Below, one piece after another: positions 13,855 to 26,620 of a stretch of DNA of 64,000 bases (positions within the stretch are counted from its first letter, which is position 1; each line of letters starts with the position of its first letter). The stretch lies in assembly GCF_036785885.1 (NCBI RefSeq), contig NC_092322.1, forward strand, positions 11,864,466-11,928,465, read 5' to 3'. The notes under the pieces were generated by a model. The model made no database searches. It saw only the letters and a list, made by a program, of their open reading frames with translations, and had not been told where the DNA came from. The stretch comes from Coffea arabica. Lineage: Eukaryota; Streptophyta; Magnoliopsida; Gentianales; Rubiaceae. The translations under genes were made by a program, and so were the position numbers.

Positions 13855-14590
13855 CTATGTGCGCCCCCCGGGCGCGGGCGCGCATGCATGAATGGATATG
13901 GCCATATTTACTATCCTCTTTTAGAATAAATTTTTTTATTTTTTGTTTACAAATAATACTTGAAAATTCTTTAATGAGTACCTTAATGGGCACTTGTTAC
14001 ACCAAAAAAAAAAAAAAAATGGCAGACACGTAAAATTTTTCTTTTGGAAATTTAGCGACAACTTATGTTTTCACTCAAAAGTACTTATGATAATTTTAAA
14101 TTTTTAGGAGTGACTATCCCATCCCATCCTGTGTCTGAACATATACAAGCTTCATTCTAGATGCACTTGCATAAGAAATATTGTCATATATAAGGCAATT
14201 TCTCGAAGTGAGTAATCTGTGTTAGTGTTAGAGATGATAGTAACAGAAACTATCAAGATTTTGTGAGTTTAACATCAATTAATTCTAGTTTACCTTGGAT
14301 CAAATTGACCTATTCTTCAAAACATACTACTATATTCAGTTTTTTTTTTTTGTGCTGCGTGACTCACTGGTACACACTTGCAAGGTTGGACCTAGTGAAA
14401 TAAATTCCAAGACAACCTCATCAACAAGTTGAATTGAATATGATATAGTAAAACTTATATTTGAAAGTGATTTCTTATAATAGTAAATGTTCCTCTTGTC
14501 GTGTCATTTTCATCTGACAGCCAACCAATTTATTGACCTAAAATAAAGTAAATATTTCAAAATTATTTAAAATAATATCTATACTATATA

Positions 14591-14596
<6 letters not shown>

Positions 14597-14637
<41 letters not shown>
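14597..14637. repeat. TA dinucleotide microsatellite
   Basis: An uninterrupted run of about 20 TA units, the longest simple repeat in the window. Shorter TA runs lie at 8192-8224 and 13832-13853. Confidence 0.95.
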
Positions 14638-14641
<4 letters not shown>

Positions 14642-14924
14642 GATGAGGAAGGGGTTTGGGGTTAACATTTATCGTCTTTCTTTTTTATCCTCGTAAAAAT
14701 TATTTTTACTTTAACTACCTATAAGTACTTATAACTATTTTTACTTTTAACTATTTAAGTATATGTTTTCAACATAACTATCCCTAAACATTACAACTAC
14801 CAATATAAAATTATTTTATGAGAAATATTTCAAAGATTAAAGTTTGCTTCAGTAATAAAAGTTTTATTTAAAATATACGACCATCAATATTATATATATT
14901 TTTTGATTGCACACACATTGGATA

Positions 14925-15035
14925 TGCATTAAGCACTAGTTGAGATAATTTTTGTGATGTGATGTTTGTAAGATAAAAAATGTAATTATAAAAGTATAAT
15001 TAAATTTTATATTTATAATGCAAACGAAATAATAT
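14925..15035 (+). repeat. Copy of dispersed MITE-like family
   Basis: Shows the family blocks in order: 'gagataatttt', 'tgtgatgtgatgtttgtaag', 'ataaaaaatgtaatta', then 'tataatgcaaacgaaataa'. The same blocks recur at 43.6 kb and in inverted orientation at 48.5 and 55.1 kb. The ends of this copy are eroded. Confidence 0.5.
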
Positions 15036-15154
15036 TCAAAAGTGCTTTTATTTTTTTTCGTCCTTGTTTAAACCTTTCCCAGGCTAGATAAATAATAAAT
15101 GGACCGTGGTTACAAAGCAACCTTTTTGTCCTTTTCTTATTATTATTATTATTA

Positions 15155-15483
15155 CTCCTTCCGTCCCACTTTGATAGTCCTGCATTCCTTTTTCATCTGT
15201 CTCAAATTGTAGTCTACTTTTCAATTGAAGAATGTAGTTGTATTTTAATTTTTCTAAAATACCCTTATTCAATGGAAGTAGTTGTTACTATAAACCTACC
15301 TCATTTAATGAGAGTTGATTCTTTTTTTACCATCAATTCAAGTTCCCATAAAGTTGTACCATATTTAATATGAGGGTATTTTAGAAAAATAGTAATTTAA
15401 ATTTACTTTTTCAATAAAATTAACTACTTTCTCTTAAATTGTGTGAAAAAAAAAACAGGACTATCAAAATGGGAGGGAGGGAG
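15155..15483. mobile_element. Stowaway-like MITE (Tc1/mariner type), 329 bp
   Basis: The left end CTCCTTCCGTCCCACTTTGA and the right end (CTCCCTCCCTCCCATTTTGA in reverse complement) form terminal inverted repeats of the Stowaway type. TA dinucleotides flank both sides (15153-15154 and 15484-15485), the expected target duplication. The interior is AT-rich with no ORF. It belongs to the same family as the element at 43165-43517, which is in the opposite orientation. Confidence 0.85.
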
Positions 15484-18400
15484 TATTTAATTTCCTAGTT
15501 TGGGCGCAAAGGGAAGCTTTTACTTTCAGCCTCAGGGACGGACGGTGAGCAAGTTGCGGAGTTAGCGTGAGAATGAAGCGAAGCCATCGGATTTGTTGCG
15601 GGCCCCGCTGGGATCCAGAGATATTAGTGGAGCCTGTTATTTACGTCTGACACGTCATTTCCTACGTGGCCGTCACTTATATGCCACGCAAAGTATAAAA
15701 TCCACCGCCGTTATCCTATCCAAAAATTTCCAAGGTTTAATGATGTTCTAAAGCTAATCTAAGGACTTTTTTTTTTTTGAAGGAACTAATCCTAAGTTCA
15801 CAGGGCACAAACTATTGCTACAACGTTAAAGGCCTTCCGTATACTTGGTTTATGTTTCTTAATAATGTTCCCATTTTTCTTCAAAATGATCCAAAGTTCA
15901 ATGGCCTTGATTCATTAAAAAATTGTACGCATTTCTTAGTTCCTTGGTTTTTTTTTTCAGCAGCATTTGTTCGTTTGATACCAAAATTGTAATAGATTGA
16001 TATAGCATAAAATTATTAAGTAAAATACTTAAAAGGAATAAAATTTGTTGTGCCTTTTCTTCAATTTAAGGCCTGCCAATTGCCATAGTCCGAATATAAG
16101 CAGCTATTAAGCCAATATTTTTTTTTTAACTTCTAGCTGTAAAATTCAAGATTAAAATGTACTCTTTACATTGAAGAAGCTTATACGCAATAATAAATGT
16201 GTACTTTGCAGTGAGATGTCTCTTTGAAGGACCCTTTGGTCAGGACATCAGTTTGCCACGTTCAAATGAACACATCTCGCTTTCTGAGTCTGATGGTCAT
16301 TGACAATGAAACCAGATTTCTTTGTCGACTAAGCCACTATTTCTGAAATTGAAGGATGACTAGAAACAATTGAAGACCACTAAGGTGTGACTTGATGCAC
16401 ATTGAGTCCTAAATTCTCTCGTCATGCATGACACATTTTTATCGTTTGAGGGGATCCTATAACCACGGTTTGGATTCTAGGTAGGGTGCAATTGATGATC
16501 ATGGGGATGGGTCGGATGAGATTGATTCTGAAACGTAACCACTTTTAAAGGGTGCAGAAATTTCTGTTTATTGATGTGTTATTATCTGCATCTGTTACAT
16601 TGTTGATCATACGGTCAGTGATTGTAGAAATCTCGAATCCCATTTCATCCTTGTACATGCAGGATCAATCAACAAAACTCATCTAGCATCTATCCTTGAA
16701 CATAAAGAAGCTAATCTAGGGTAGAAAAATGGGAACTCGTGGCCCTCCTAGCCTACACAGATTAATGATTCCGTGTTTGTCATATGTGCAAGAATTTTTG
16801 GGTGCCATATATGAAGGCCGGATGGATTTAGAGATTTGAGAGTGGCTTCAGACAGTTCATGTGGCTTTGAGAGACGTGAAAACTTCAGGCAATTTTTAAT
16901 CAAGAATAAGGACAATTTCATCAATCTGGATTGATTGATAAGGCAGTATCTGGTAGAGGTTCAATCTCCTTTCTAAGTTACAAACTGCAGCCAGTGCATG
17001 TGCTGCAACTAGAAGCAGGTGGTTGGGAATCTTGCCCCTTGGGGACTGCTTTTGGACTTTCAACTTTAGGGTTTGGAACACAATTATCTATGGTTGTCCG
17101 GTAGGGATGACAATGAAGTACGAGGTAGAATAGACATGGAATGCCAAAGTCCCCTTGTCAATGATGAACTAGCTAGTTTGGTACTGTAGTATATTATAAT
17201 TGGTACATAATTCAGAGCCCTTCTCTTGAGGTTGAGATTTCCAAACCTCTTTTTTGTACCCCCTCTACTACATTGGCAGCTGGTGTCTGGCAAGCTGTTT
17301 AGCATTTACATGCATCCTTAAGAACTAAACTAATCTCCCCGGTAAATGTCATCCTTAAGTAGTTTTTGCCCTTGAGAGAACTTTTGCTGCTGGTGCTAAT
17401 CAATCAATTCATTTGTACTATAAGAGACTAAAAATTGCACAAAATAGGGCCTGGAATTTAGAATTTTGAGTCACTTCAAGTTTTCTTGAACTTCTTATAT
17501 ATTAGTAAAAAAAAGAAGACTTGATAACAATAGTAGTTGCATGATGGTGACACCATTCCCATAATAAGATCAAGGGTTTTATTCTCGAGAGGAGTTCCAA
17601 GAGAAACAATACCTAGATCGAGATATATATATATATAATTCATTAGAATTTGGTTTCAAGATCTAAGGTATTTACATTTCAAACATGGTTGGCTCACTTC
17701 TTTGATGAAAGAATTCAATCTTGATTGCATCTACTTACAAAGCTTAATTAGATAACTCTTTTCTATTTCTTTTTTCACTTGCGAAAGAATTTTTTTTTTT
17801 TTTTTTTTTAGAAAAAAAAGGTCCCATGAGGAAAGAAACCTCTAAAAAGGCAAAACCATGTTTTAGTCAAGTCCCCTTTCTTGCCATCCATGAGACTTAG
17901 CTCGCATATGACACCTATTGAGGATCCCTGTGACACCTAATCTGCCCCATTTCTGTCGGATAAAACAAATTCCACAAAGCAGTTTCTTGGCCCAGCTGGA
18001 TTCAAATTATTATTAATAAATTGAAGCATGCATTTGACCATGAAATTAAAGCATGGGCATAAGTAAGTCTTGGAATATACAAAAATGAAAAGCTATATAT
18101 ACACTCGTTCTTCCCTCCTTGAAGTCAACCAACACGTATTATAACACACTTAACTAAAGCAATAAGTGGGCCGAAAGTACCCGTTACTAATTAACAAAGA
18201 CTAAGTTTTTTATACACTGTAAATGTAAAAAAAAAAATTTTTTTACGTTAATGTGTTTAGATGACTACACTGTCAGTGTCTAAAATGTTAATCCATGTGT
18301 TCCATGTTTTATCAAATGCCAAGTTGATCCATTTTCCACCATTAAATGTAGTCTATTATATTGTGAATGCAGAGTGCCTGTGTATCCATCCATCATGTAC

Positions 18401-20486
18401 ACAGAGAGATGAGATGCAAACTGCCCCCATCTCATCAGCACTTCCATATGGGGGATATAAAATTGGATAGCCCATAATGCAATTGAAAAACATGATTGAT
18501 TTCTTAAAGTCTTCATCTCACCTCCACAAGAAGTGGAGTAACGAGGTCCACAAACAACACAGACATGAAGCCCTTTGACTTTTTCCACCAACAATTCCTC
18601 AACCTCAATATACTTAGTGGCAATATGATTGGGTGCCTCAACACCAATGTATGCAGACTAAACTGGCCTGGGTTTGATGGTCAAAACTTGACCTTTTAGT
18701 GGTGTTGCGGCAATGCACCTAACTTGGTGGAGGTCTGATTCACTCGGATGAACAAACTACTTGACTTTCTGGTTTTTCCAGTAAGTTCAGTTGCCTATAA
18801 AGTCTTGATTATTTATTCGATTGACCTTGTGGATCCCAAATATTGATAAAAGAAGGCAGAGTTGACTTTCACAATTGTCAATGCCATCATATGACACTAT
18901 CTTGATAAAACCTCCACATCCAGCAATGCTCGGCATGTTAAGTGCTAAATTTTTTAAGCAGCCATTAGCCAGTCATCACAAGCTACGTCACAATATATTT
19001 GAAGAGAAATAACATAAAATACTTAGTAGCAGTTAAAAGCTAAGATGTCGTGCGTGATAATGAAATACTCGTAATGACCATTATCAGGGGTAATCTGGTT
19101 CGTGCAGGTTTGAACAATCACTTTGACATTTTAGAGGTTTATCTTCTTGTACTAAAGTCAACCCAAGAAAACTTTTGGTTTCTTTCCAATCCATCGATTA
19201 GGACTTCCTCTTCAGAGATGTAAAGCAGTTTATCATTTTCTTTCGATTGTTTTCTTGTTTCTGTTTCAGTTTTGGGACCAGGGGAGGGGAGAAGGGGGGA
19301 GGGTGGCCAGGGGGAGAGTGAATTGCTTCCCCCATGCAGCATTTTTATCTTTCTTGGCAGAATGCCCCATTGGCTAACAATGGCATCAGAGTGTAATTAA
19401 TACAGGGAAAAATTTTGAAAGCAAAAACTTCCATGTTCTTGGCTATGATGCTAAGAGAAACTTACAGATGACCAGGGATTTGGCGTCACAAATCAACACA
19501 AGTTTCCTCCAACATCTGCCTTACAATGGCATAGCATACTCTTCTTTAAGTAGCAAGCTATGTTGATTCTGCTAGGAATCAATATTAACAGGGAAATATA
19601 ATTGAAATATCTCCTTTTAATATAGTGAGAAAATACCACATCTGCATATAACTTCCTGAGAGCCTCATGCTGAGGAAAATTGTACTGGATACTACGCTGG
19701 TTTCACCTATATTTCTTCTGAAAGCCTCTATTGTCTAACCAACAAAACAGCAGATGTAAAGCGATCTCATTTGCACTTACCAAAGACCTTTCCAATTCTT
19801 TCTACAAAATCCTTTTCTGGGTATTGTTTTTCTTTTTGCCATTTTTGTTTAAACTCATTTCTTAAGAAAAAATGAATTAGAACAACAATTGGAGATTCAT
19901 TTGCATATCTTCTGCTGTTCAAAATTATGAATGTAAAATATCATTATGAGTTTTTAACTTACTTGTCCGGTGATAACTTCTTTCTTCTTTTCTCCCCGCA
20001 ACTGTGTATCCACAGCAAATATGAACACAGATTATATTCGCTTCAAAGTATATATATACACCATGCATCTTAAATCTTAAATGCCTGTAAGGTGTTGGTT
20101 ATATAGTTACATCTTGTTTTTAGCAACAATTGGCTGCTAAACATCAAATTCTCAACTCATTCTTTCAACAAATTTTCTAATAATACAATCATGTAATCTT
20201 AATATGACAGGAATTTGAAGGTAAAACAGAGCTATCATGGGTAAAACAGGTGAAATACTCTATTCGTGAGTGAACAGAGCTATCGTGGGTATTTCAAGAA
20301 GCCACGGGGCATAGCCTATTCTTGGAACAGCAAATGTTACATACAATAGAAATCCTTGAGATGCAAAAGGGCTATAGAAATACAAAGATGTTGAAGACCA
20401 TGAAAAAAAAAAAAGGGTTGCAGGCAAGCTACAAAAAACTTAAAGGAGATAACAGCATTAAAAACATGACAAGCATGAAGATCATA
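15484..20486. other. Long spacer; promoter-like block, no supported gene
   Basis: No coding region with a recognisable family. A promoter-like block at 15648-15701 (separate entry) has no identifiable gene after it. Open stretches at 16896-17081, 17084-17305 and 18280-18594 (minus) and 18261-18470 (plus) are short, overlap each other on opposite strands and lack domains. The stretch 17620-17640 is a short TA run and 17788-17810 a poly-T run. Confidence 0.55.
15648..15701 (+). promoter_or_regulatory. Orphan promoter-like block: two ACGT boxes and a TATA box
   Basis: TGACACGTCA (15648-15657), CCTACGTGGC (15661-15670, ABRE/G-box like) and GTATAAAAT (15693-15701) lie on the plus strand in the spacing of a plant core promoter. 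GC-rich sequence precedes it (15590-15630). No recognisable coding region follows within 1 kb. It may drive an unrecognised or non-coding transcript, or be the relic of a lost gene. Confidence 0.4.
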
Positions 20487-23338
20487 CTACTGGCTATCTG
20501 GAGCTTTGCCATTTATAACTTCGAGTTCTGTCTTGCATTTGTCTCTTAAATCTTTTATTGAAGCTAAACTGATTTCCTGCAATAAAAGAAAATCAGCTAG
20601 TTACTTCTAAGAAGCCTACCGGCAATAAAACTAAATGAAAAAATCATTATCGTTTGCACAATAATTGCATGAAAATCTCAATGAAAAGGCATAACTGGGA
20701 GTTGCAAACAATACTACAGATCTTGGATAAAAAGCCAACTTTCTTTTAGTTAAAAGCCGAAGCATAGGCTACAAAATTTCCACGATGCTTCAATCATACA
20801 TGAATTGACCAACACTTTCAGATTGGCAAAGGAAGCAGGTTACTCCAGTTGATATAAAATTATGTAAAACAGATCATGAATTAACAGGAATCCATCCCAC
20901 TAATATAACTTTTCTATTCTTTATAATAATAATAAAAAGAAAAGATGATAAGTTGCAGGGAAAATTCCAGCAACAAACCACTGAGTCTGCAACTAATGAA
21001 AGACGATCAAAGACTGCATAATTCAGAACTAAAATAGGTATCGCTTAGAGAAAACAATTTTATACAACAAAAGAAAAAAATTTTCATTCAAATCGACGTT
21101 AGATTCATTATGGCCTTTTAGTTGCACATTTACCAGAAACTAGACTCTAACACAAATCTTCAAACCTTTGACGGGGTTATTCTAAGTCTTTGGTTGTGGA
21201 TTTCCTCTCTCTCTCTCATACACACACACACACACACACAATTTCCCAAGCAGAAAATTCCTACCCAAATGGAACCTGGCAATCATAACCTACATTTGTT
21301 CTATCCTCAGAACATGTAATGATCGAGCATGTAGAATGGTATATGACATTCATGTGCTATTCACATCAGTATGCTCAAGTTACAAAAGAGCCTCTTAGTT
21401 GAGTTCAGTTTACTTGATTTATGCTGCACTATTTAACATAACCTGATGGTGGTAGTAAATTGTCTCTAACAAACTTAGATTAAGAATAAAATTTAAAGCT
21501 AGTAATTCTAACATTAACTCTCCGGCACTGCTTACATTAATTTCTCATCAATCGCCATTAAACTACTTGTACCTTGAGATTCTTTGATTTTTTTTATTGG
21601 TAATTATGCTTATGTCTTCAGTTCTTCATTAACCACCCATACATTTGAGCCTCTTTTCATCTCTCCTTTACTTCTGTAAAAGGATTCCATGTTATTTAAA
21701 GTAATGATTGTAACAGCCTCATTCTCCAGCCAGTTGATTCATGATATAGTGAAATTCATAATCTCAACGAGTAAAAATAAAGATCACCTATCTACCATTT
21801 ATAGGAGACAAACTGGATTTGCTATTTAGATTCCTAGATGTTGAAAGTTTAAACAACAGAGGACACATTACACTAACATGTCCAATCCTCAACTTCTCAT
21901 GATGACTAAATTCACTACTTGAATGTTTCCACCAGCCAATTTACAAAGTAAATTCAGTTTCCACGTTTAATAATATCAAATAATCAGCTATATCAGACAA
22001 TATTTACTGGGCGCAAATGCAATCTTGGAAGAAGAAAGTATCAAAGTAAAACATAATAGGATTGCCTTGTACAGAATAAGTGTTGGATGGTAATATCCAA
22101 TATCACACTTCACATATTCAGGCAAAATGTTGAACTTAGAAAATGTTCTAGACATATACTTACATGTTCCTTGGCCTCACGTTCAAATATACCCTCCATA
22201 TGTGAAAAGAGGGACCTCCACTGAGTCATCAGATCATGTTCTAAATTTGACGCTGAGCTAGAGCTTCCTTGATCATGTTTACCAGCTCCTTTATTCCTGC
22301 AACTTCTTTCAACCAGAATGCTTGCATCCTTTTGACTCTTTTTTAGTGCTTTGCAGATAGAACAACAAAGTTCGGAGAAAGGAAAAGGAGCAGAATCAAA
22401 ATGGCAACCAATAGACGTTAGTGACTACCAAATACAGATTTTCACTCACTCACCTGTTATTCGACCTTTCATATCTTGGTAGTGGAGGTCTAACCATATA
22501 TAACCAGCTGAATGCGACATCAGAACAAACCAAACGCTTATCAATGCAAGTGCACAAAAATGATTGGCAGTTCAAGAAACTAGAATCTAATATTTAATGA
22601 CTAGGTGGGGAAATAGGGCTCAAAATTTCAGGATATACCTTTTGTACAGAATGAACATGAACAAGCTTTTATCAAGTCAATATCTGCCGTCAAATTAGAG
22701 CATCCATCAGTCTTCAGTCCACTGCATCGCTCTAACTCAAAGGTTCTAGACTCCTGAGACTCTGGCAACCTTGCACAATCAACAGAGCCAGTCTGACTCA
22801 TAACCAAGTTGTCAACATCATGATCATCACCATCATTCCCCGAAACTTGTGTATTATGATCACTATCATCTTGAGAGCCTCCAGAACCAACTCTACCTTC
22901 CTCACTATCACAAATTACTTCAACACAATCACTCTCAGATGCACAATTAGGCCTCAAAAAACCATCTTCACAACTACCTCTCAAATTATCACCAGCCTGT
23001 GCAGTAGCATGGAGAACCGAACCACCTACTTCATTATCCAACAACTTGGGATCCTTAACTTCAGGTGATATCCTCGAAACGCCCATTATAACGTTTCCCT
23101 TCAAGGAACTAATCTGACTACATGGCCGAGGCGATATACAAGCCCTTTTACCCCTATCCTTGTCACTCGCATTAACAAATTTAGTTACAAGCCTCTTGTT
23201 TTCTTTCTTATCAACATTTTCACAGATCCCACCTCCTGAAATTGAATGAAACCTCCTTTTACCAAGTTGATTTGTCACATCACCTAAAACTACCCGATCT
23301 TTGCCACGTCCATCAGAAAAGCTATCATTCTCAGCCAT
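20487..23338 (-). CDS. Conserved plant protein of unknown function, CxCxxC motif
   Basis: Four coding exons on the minus strand: 23338-22639, 22507-22454, 22348-22164 and 20576-20487. Phases close to a 342-aa product and all introns are GT-AG. The long first exon encodes a polar, poorly conserved region that starts with an LGDVTN motif near the N terminus and has an acidic Asp/Glu/Ser stretch at about 150-195. The conserved part begins at a C-S-C-S-F-C cluster (Cys 226, 228, 231), continues into YIWLDLHYQDMKGR, then a Lys-rich helix (ALKKSQKDASILVER), and ends with DLMTQWRSLFSHME and a short charged helix. I recognise this C-terminal block as a plant-wide conserved family, but I know of no established function. 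The cysteine cluster could bind metal; that is inference. The start is the first ATG; the open frame upstream begins only at TTG. The last intron is 1587 bp, so a small missed exon is possible. Confidence 0.8.
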
Positions 23339-24520
23339 CGTCAAATTCACTAGTCTAAAACACAATTGCCAACTAAAATAACCAACTTTTTGAACTTTTT
23401 TTACATCAAAGATCCCATCTCACATATTTCCTGAAATACGCAAACAAGTCACTATATAGCCAACAAAAAAGAAAGCAAGCAATGCACCCAAAACAACCAG
23501 TAAAAATAGGTCATGACAAAAATGACTGATAACTCCAAGAAAGGTGAAAAAATGCGAACTTTAATAAAAAGGGCATCTGGGATTTGATGGGCATTACATG
23601 AAAATTAACTAATAAAGTCAAATTTATTAAAAAAAACAACAACAACAACAACATTTCGGTTGATGACGTTGGATACTGACCTCGTGGTGAAAGATTTGGA
23701 GAATCTATGGACAATAAGGAATGCCTGAGTCCAGATTGCAGGGATGCTTGATATCAGCTGTGATTGCAGTTGAAGAAGGGAAGAGGGGGCGGAAGATCTG
23801 GATGGTTAGGCAAGGAGAGGCGGGACCGCGGGAGGTTTTAGCCCGCCTTTCATGTTTTGAACATCTTTGGAGCGCGCCTCGCTGGGTGCAAATTTACAGA
23901 TGGCCATTTCCAACTTAACCCACGGGCACGGGTTGAATTGTCGCCCCATCGAACCGACAGCGGCTACCCGGAAGGCCAGAACACAACTGAAACGATTGCG
24001 TTTTAGTTACGTGCTCTTTGCACCGTAAGCAAGGGGGAAAAAAACTAAGACGTAAAAGAGTAAATCTTACAATGTATATACTAATACTATCATCGTTGAT
24101 CCATAGTATATATGTAAAAGTTGAATTTTAAATCTAAAATTTTGTTTAAGCGTCATTCATTCAATGCTGATTGATAGTATAAATATTGTTGATATAAAAA
24201 AAAAATTAATCCAAAGTAAAAACGTGCGTCCAAAAATAACGAAGGTATTATGCATTTTTAATATGGAAAAATTAAGGAGGAAAGTGACCGTGTTGGCAGT
24301 GTATTAACTTTTATAAAACATGATTTCACATTATTCTTTTGTCCAATTCGAAAAAAGAGAAAAGAAAAAAAATAGATGATATCATATTTAATTATTTTCA
24401 TAAGGAGAAAAAAGTCGCCAAACCTTTCAACATTCATGGACACGTTTTTTATTTAGGTAAAAATCATAAATTTATTAATTAGATTATTAGAATTCCTCCA
24501 GCGCCAATTGGTTCACAAAA
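23339..24520. other. Leader/promoter region of the CxCxxC gene and spacer
   Basis: A possible 5'-UTR splice donor (GAG|GTCAGT on the minus strand) lies near 23680. The following 23700-24000 block is clearly richer in G+C than its surroundings, as expected near a plant transcription start. From 24.0 to 24.5 kb the sequence is AT-rich with no ORF. A plus-strand 65-codon open stretch at 23721-23918 lies in this GC-rich leader and is not called. Confidence 0.45.
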
Positions 24521-24995
24521 GTTTGAGGGAAATTTCAAAGAGATTCAAGTTGGTTGATAGACTTTGCAAAAAAGTGCAAAGTTATGTACAATCTTGTTAA
24601 CTTATCTAGGGATCCAAATTTTATCCACATCCACAACATGTTCGTCTAGCAGAGTTAGGCGAACATCCTCAATTACAGAACCTATAGTATGTTTGAGAGT
24701 ATATCTTCAAAATTGCAAATCAGTTTAATACCTGAGTATGCATCTCCTTTCAATATGAAACTTGGAATCATCAAAACAAAACTTTTGCAAGTGAAACCGC
24801 TTCTCTCGCTGCTAGAGCCTCTGCCAATTCAACATCACTTGGGCCCTTGATTTTTTTTTAGATAAGCCAGCAATCAATTGACCATCACGACTCCAAACAA
24901 CAACTCCAATGCCAATCACTTCATTTACAATTGAAACCGTAGCATCAAAGCCAATCTTGCAATGTGGGAACGCAGGCTAGGCATGGACCAAAGTG
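24521..24995 (-). pseudogene. RNase H-like domain fragment of a non-LTR retroelement
   Basis: Read on the minus strand from about 24995, one frame gives KIGFDATVSIVNEVIGIG followed by VVVWSRDGQLIAG. After a frameshift the reading continues GPSDVELAEALAAREAV, then a GDAYSGI-like block, and ends with a VNKIVHNFA-like stretch. This order and spacing match the plant RVT_3/RNase H family found in LINE-type retroelements, and the three acidic positions (Asp, Glu, Asp) can be traced across frames. Stops and frameshifts break it, so it is a dead fragment. No reverse transcriptase domain is seen next to it. Confidence 0.65.
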
Positions 24996-25269
24996 AGTTT
25001 TGGGAATGGTATTGTGGTAGGAGCGTTAGTTCCTCTAATAATAAGTGATTATGGGTTTAATACAAGGGAAGCTTTAGTATGGAAGGACAGCTACCATGGA
25101 TGAAGCACGTTTTAGCAATGGTGATGCGGTTGGAGAGTGAAGCAGGAGACGAGCCTTCTCTTGCATTACATTCTTGCAGAAAATGGACTCTTATTGAAAT
25201 GGACGAACGCTAAAGATTATTTGAATCCAAAATCTCTTACTTACAATTTTCTTCACTTTACCATTCATC

Positions 25270-25530
25270 TCGATCCTCGCCGAAACTTTAATATAAATTA
25301 CACTGCTGTTATTGAAATGGATGAACGAATAGGTTATTTCAAATATTATGCTAAGGTCGTCGAGGATTCCCTAGAAGATTGATAACATCATCTTCCGTAT
25401 TTTGAATCTAGTGGCTAATCGATTACTTGTTTCACCATGTTTTGTTTTCCAAGACGTTAATTCAATGGCGGATGAACTTGCATACTTTGTGACTTCAAGT
25501 ACATGTCCGTTGGTTATAAATTATGTATTT
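25270..25530 (+). pseudogene. Second RNase H-like fragment, opposite strand, internally shortened
   Basis: At about 25276-25340 the plus strand reads NFNINYTAVIEMDERIG, resembling the first strand of the RNase H fold. At about 25455-25515 it reads QDVNSMADELAYFV, resembling the C-terminal helix (NSxADxLAxxA). The middle of the domain is missing. It is arranged head to head with the minus-strand fragment at 24.5-25.0 kb. Identity rests on two short motifs, so confidence is modest. Confidence 0.4.
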
Positions 25531-25822
25531 ATTTATACTTTATCAAAGGCCTCCTTAGATAAGATAGACGTAATTTTCCTTACGGATGTTATATATATAG
25601 AAATAATGAGGTTAGGTATGATGTCTTTCTCATTGTACTTCTATTTTTATTTAAAATTGTTAGGGGTTCATATCAAACTTGGCACCATCTGAAGGTGATT
25701 TTTAATTTTTTTTTTTTTAAGTTGAAACATTATATTACTAAGGCAACAATACAAGAAAATTATGTTTAAAGTTCAAACTACGTAAATAAAAATAGTTATG
25801 AGGCTTTAGTAAATAAATAATA

Positions 25823-26478
25823 AGTGTGTTTGGATAGGAGATTACTTGAAAAAAATTATTTGAAATGATATTGTAATATGTTTTTTGTGATTGATTTACA
25901 TGAGAGTATATTAAAGTATATTTAAGGTGTTTTCAAGCCAACAAATATTATTAACTACAAAGCTTTTACAATCAGCTTGAGGAGTTTTTCAAATTGTTAG
26001 AATTTCTAAAAACTAGGAAAAAAATTTTAATTATGTTTACAAACTCATTTGATATGTACCAAAATATGTCATTCTTTTTACTAAATAGTGTTTGCAAGTT
26101 TCTAAATTTAACATTTATTGCGCCAACTAATGACATGAAAACAATTAAAATGTTTTTCAATATTGTTAAAATCCTATAATTTTTAATTACAAATGCATAT
26201 AGGCAAAGTTTATAAAAGTTTAAGGGGCTAATTAGATTTGTTATGACAATAAAAATGGTGCACAAGAAAAGGGTGATATTGGAATGAAAACATATTCTCT
26301 ATCAAAAAATGAATTTTTTTAATAATATATTTTAAAATGGATTTATAATGTTATAAAAAGTTGAAAATAGGGAAGGCAAATGGTAATTTTCAAAGTTCAA
26401 GAGTACTAAATGATATTTGTCATATGCCTCATAAAAACCTTCTAAAATTGTCCCTATAATCTACTATCCAAATACACT
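25823..26478. mobile_element. Inverted-repeat element of the 'tgtgtttggata' family, 656 bp
   Basis: The left end AGTGTGTTTGGATAGGAGAT and the right end in reverse complement (AGTGTATTTGGATAGTAGAT) differ at two positions in 20. Next to the left end is the family block 'attatttgaaatgatattgtaatatgtttt' in diverged form. Between the ends are AT-rich sequence and no gene. I could not find a clear target duplication, so the superfamily is left open. Confidence 0.55.
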
Positions 26479-26620
26479 ATTTGCTTTTCCCCAACCCGAT
26501 TTCTCCTTGTCCAGAAGTAATTATCTCCCTACTCTCTTCAATAAAATAAAATGAATACTATGTGATTTGATTACTGACAAAGTTTTATAATCACTCTACG
26601 GGCAATAATATGGTTAGGAA

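Larger units (their letters stand above)
11041..15154. other. AP2/ERF upstream region and long spacer
   Basis: Contains the leader and promoter of the AP2/ERF gene at its left side. Beyond 11.8 kb there is no supported gene. TA microsatellites lie at about 13832-13853 (followed by a short 'gcgcgggcgcgc' GC block at about 13868-13883) and at 14597-14637. Poly-A/T runs are frequent, and a copy of the dispersed MITE-like family lies at about 14925-15035. The stretch 12715-12900 looks like an unclassified repeat or UTR-like sequence, with no ORF. Confidence 0.6.
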
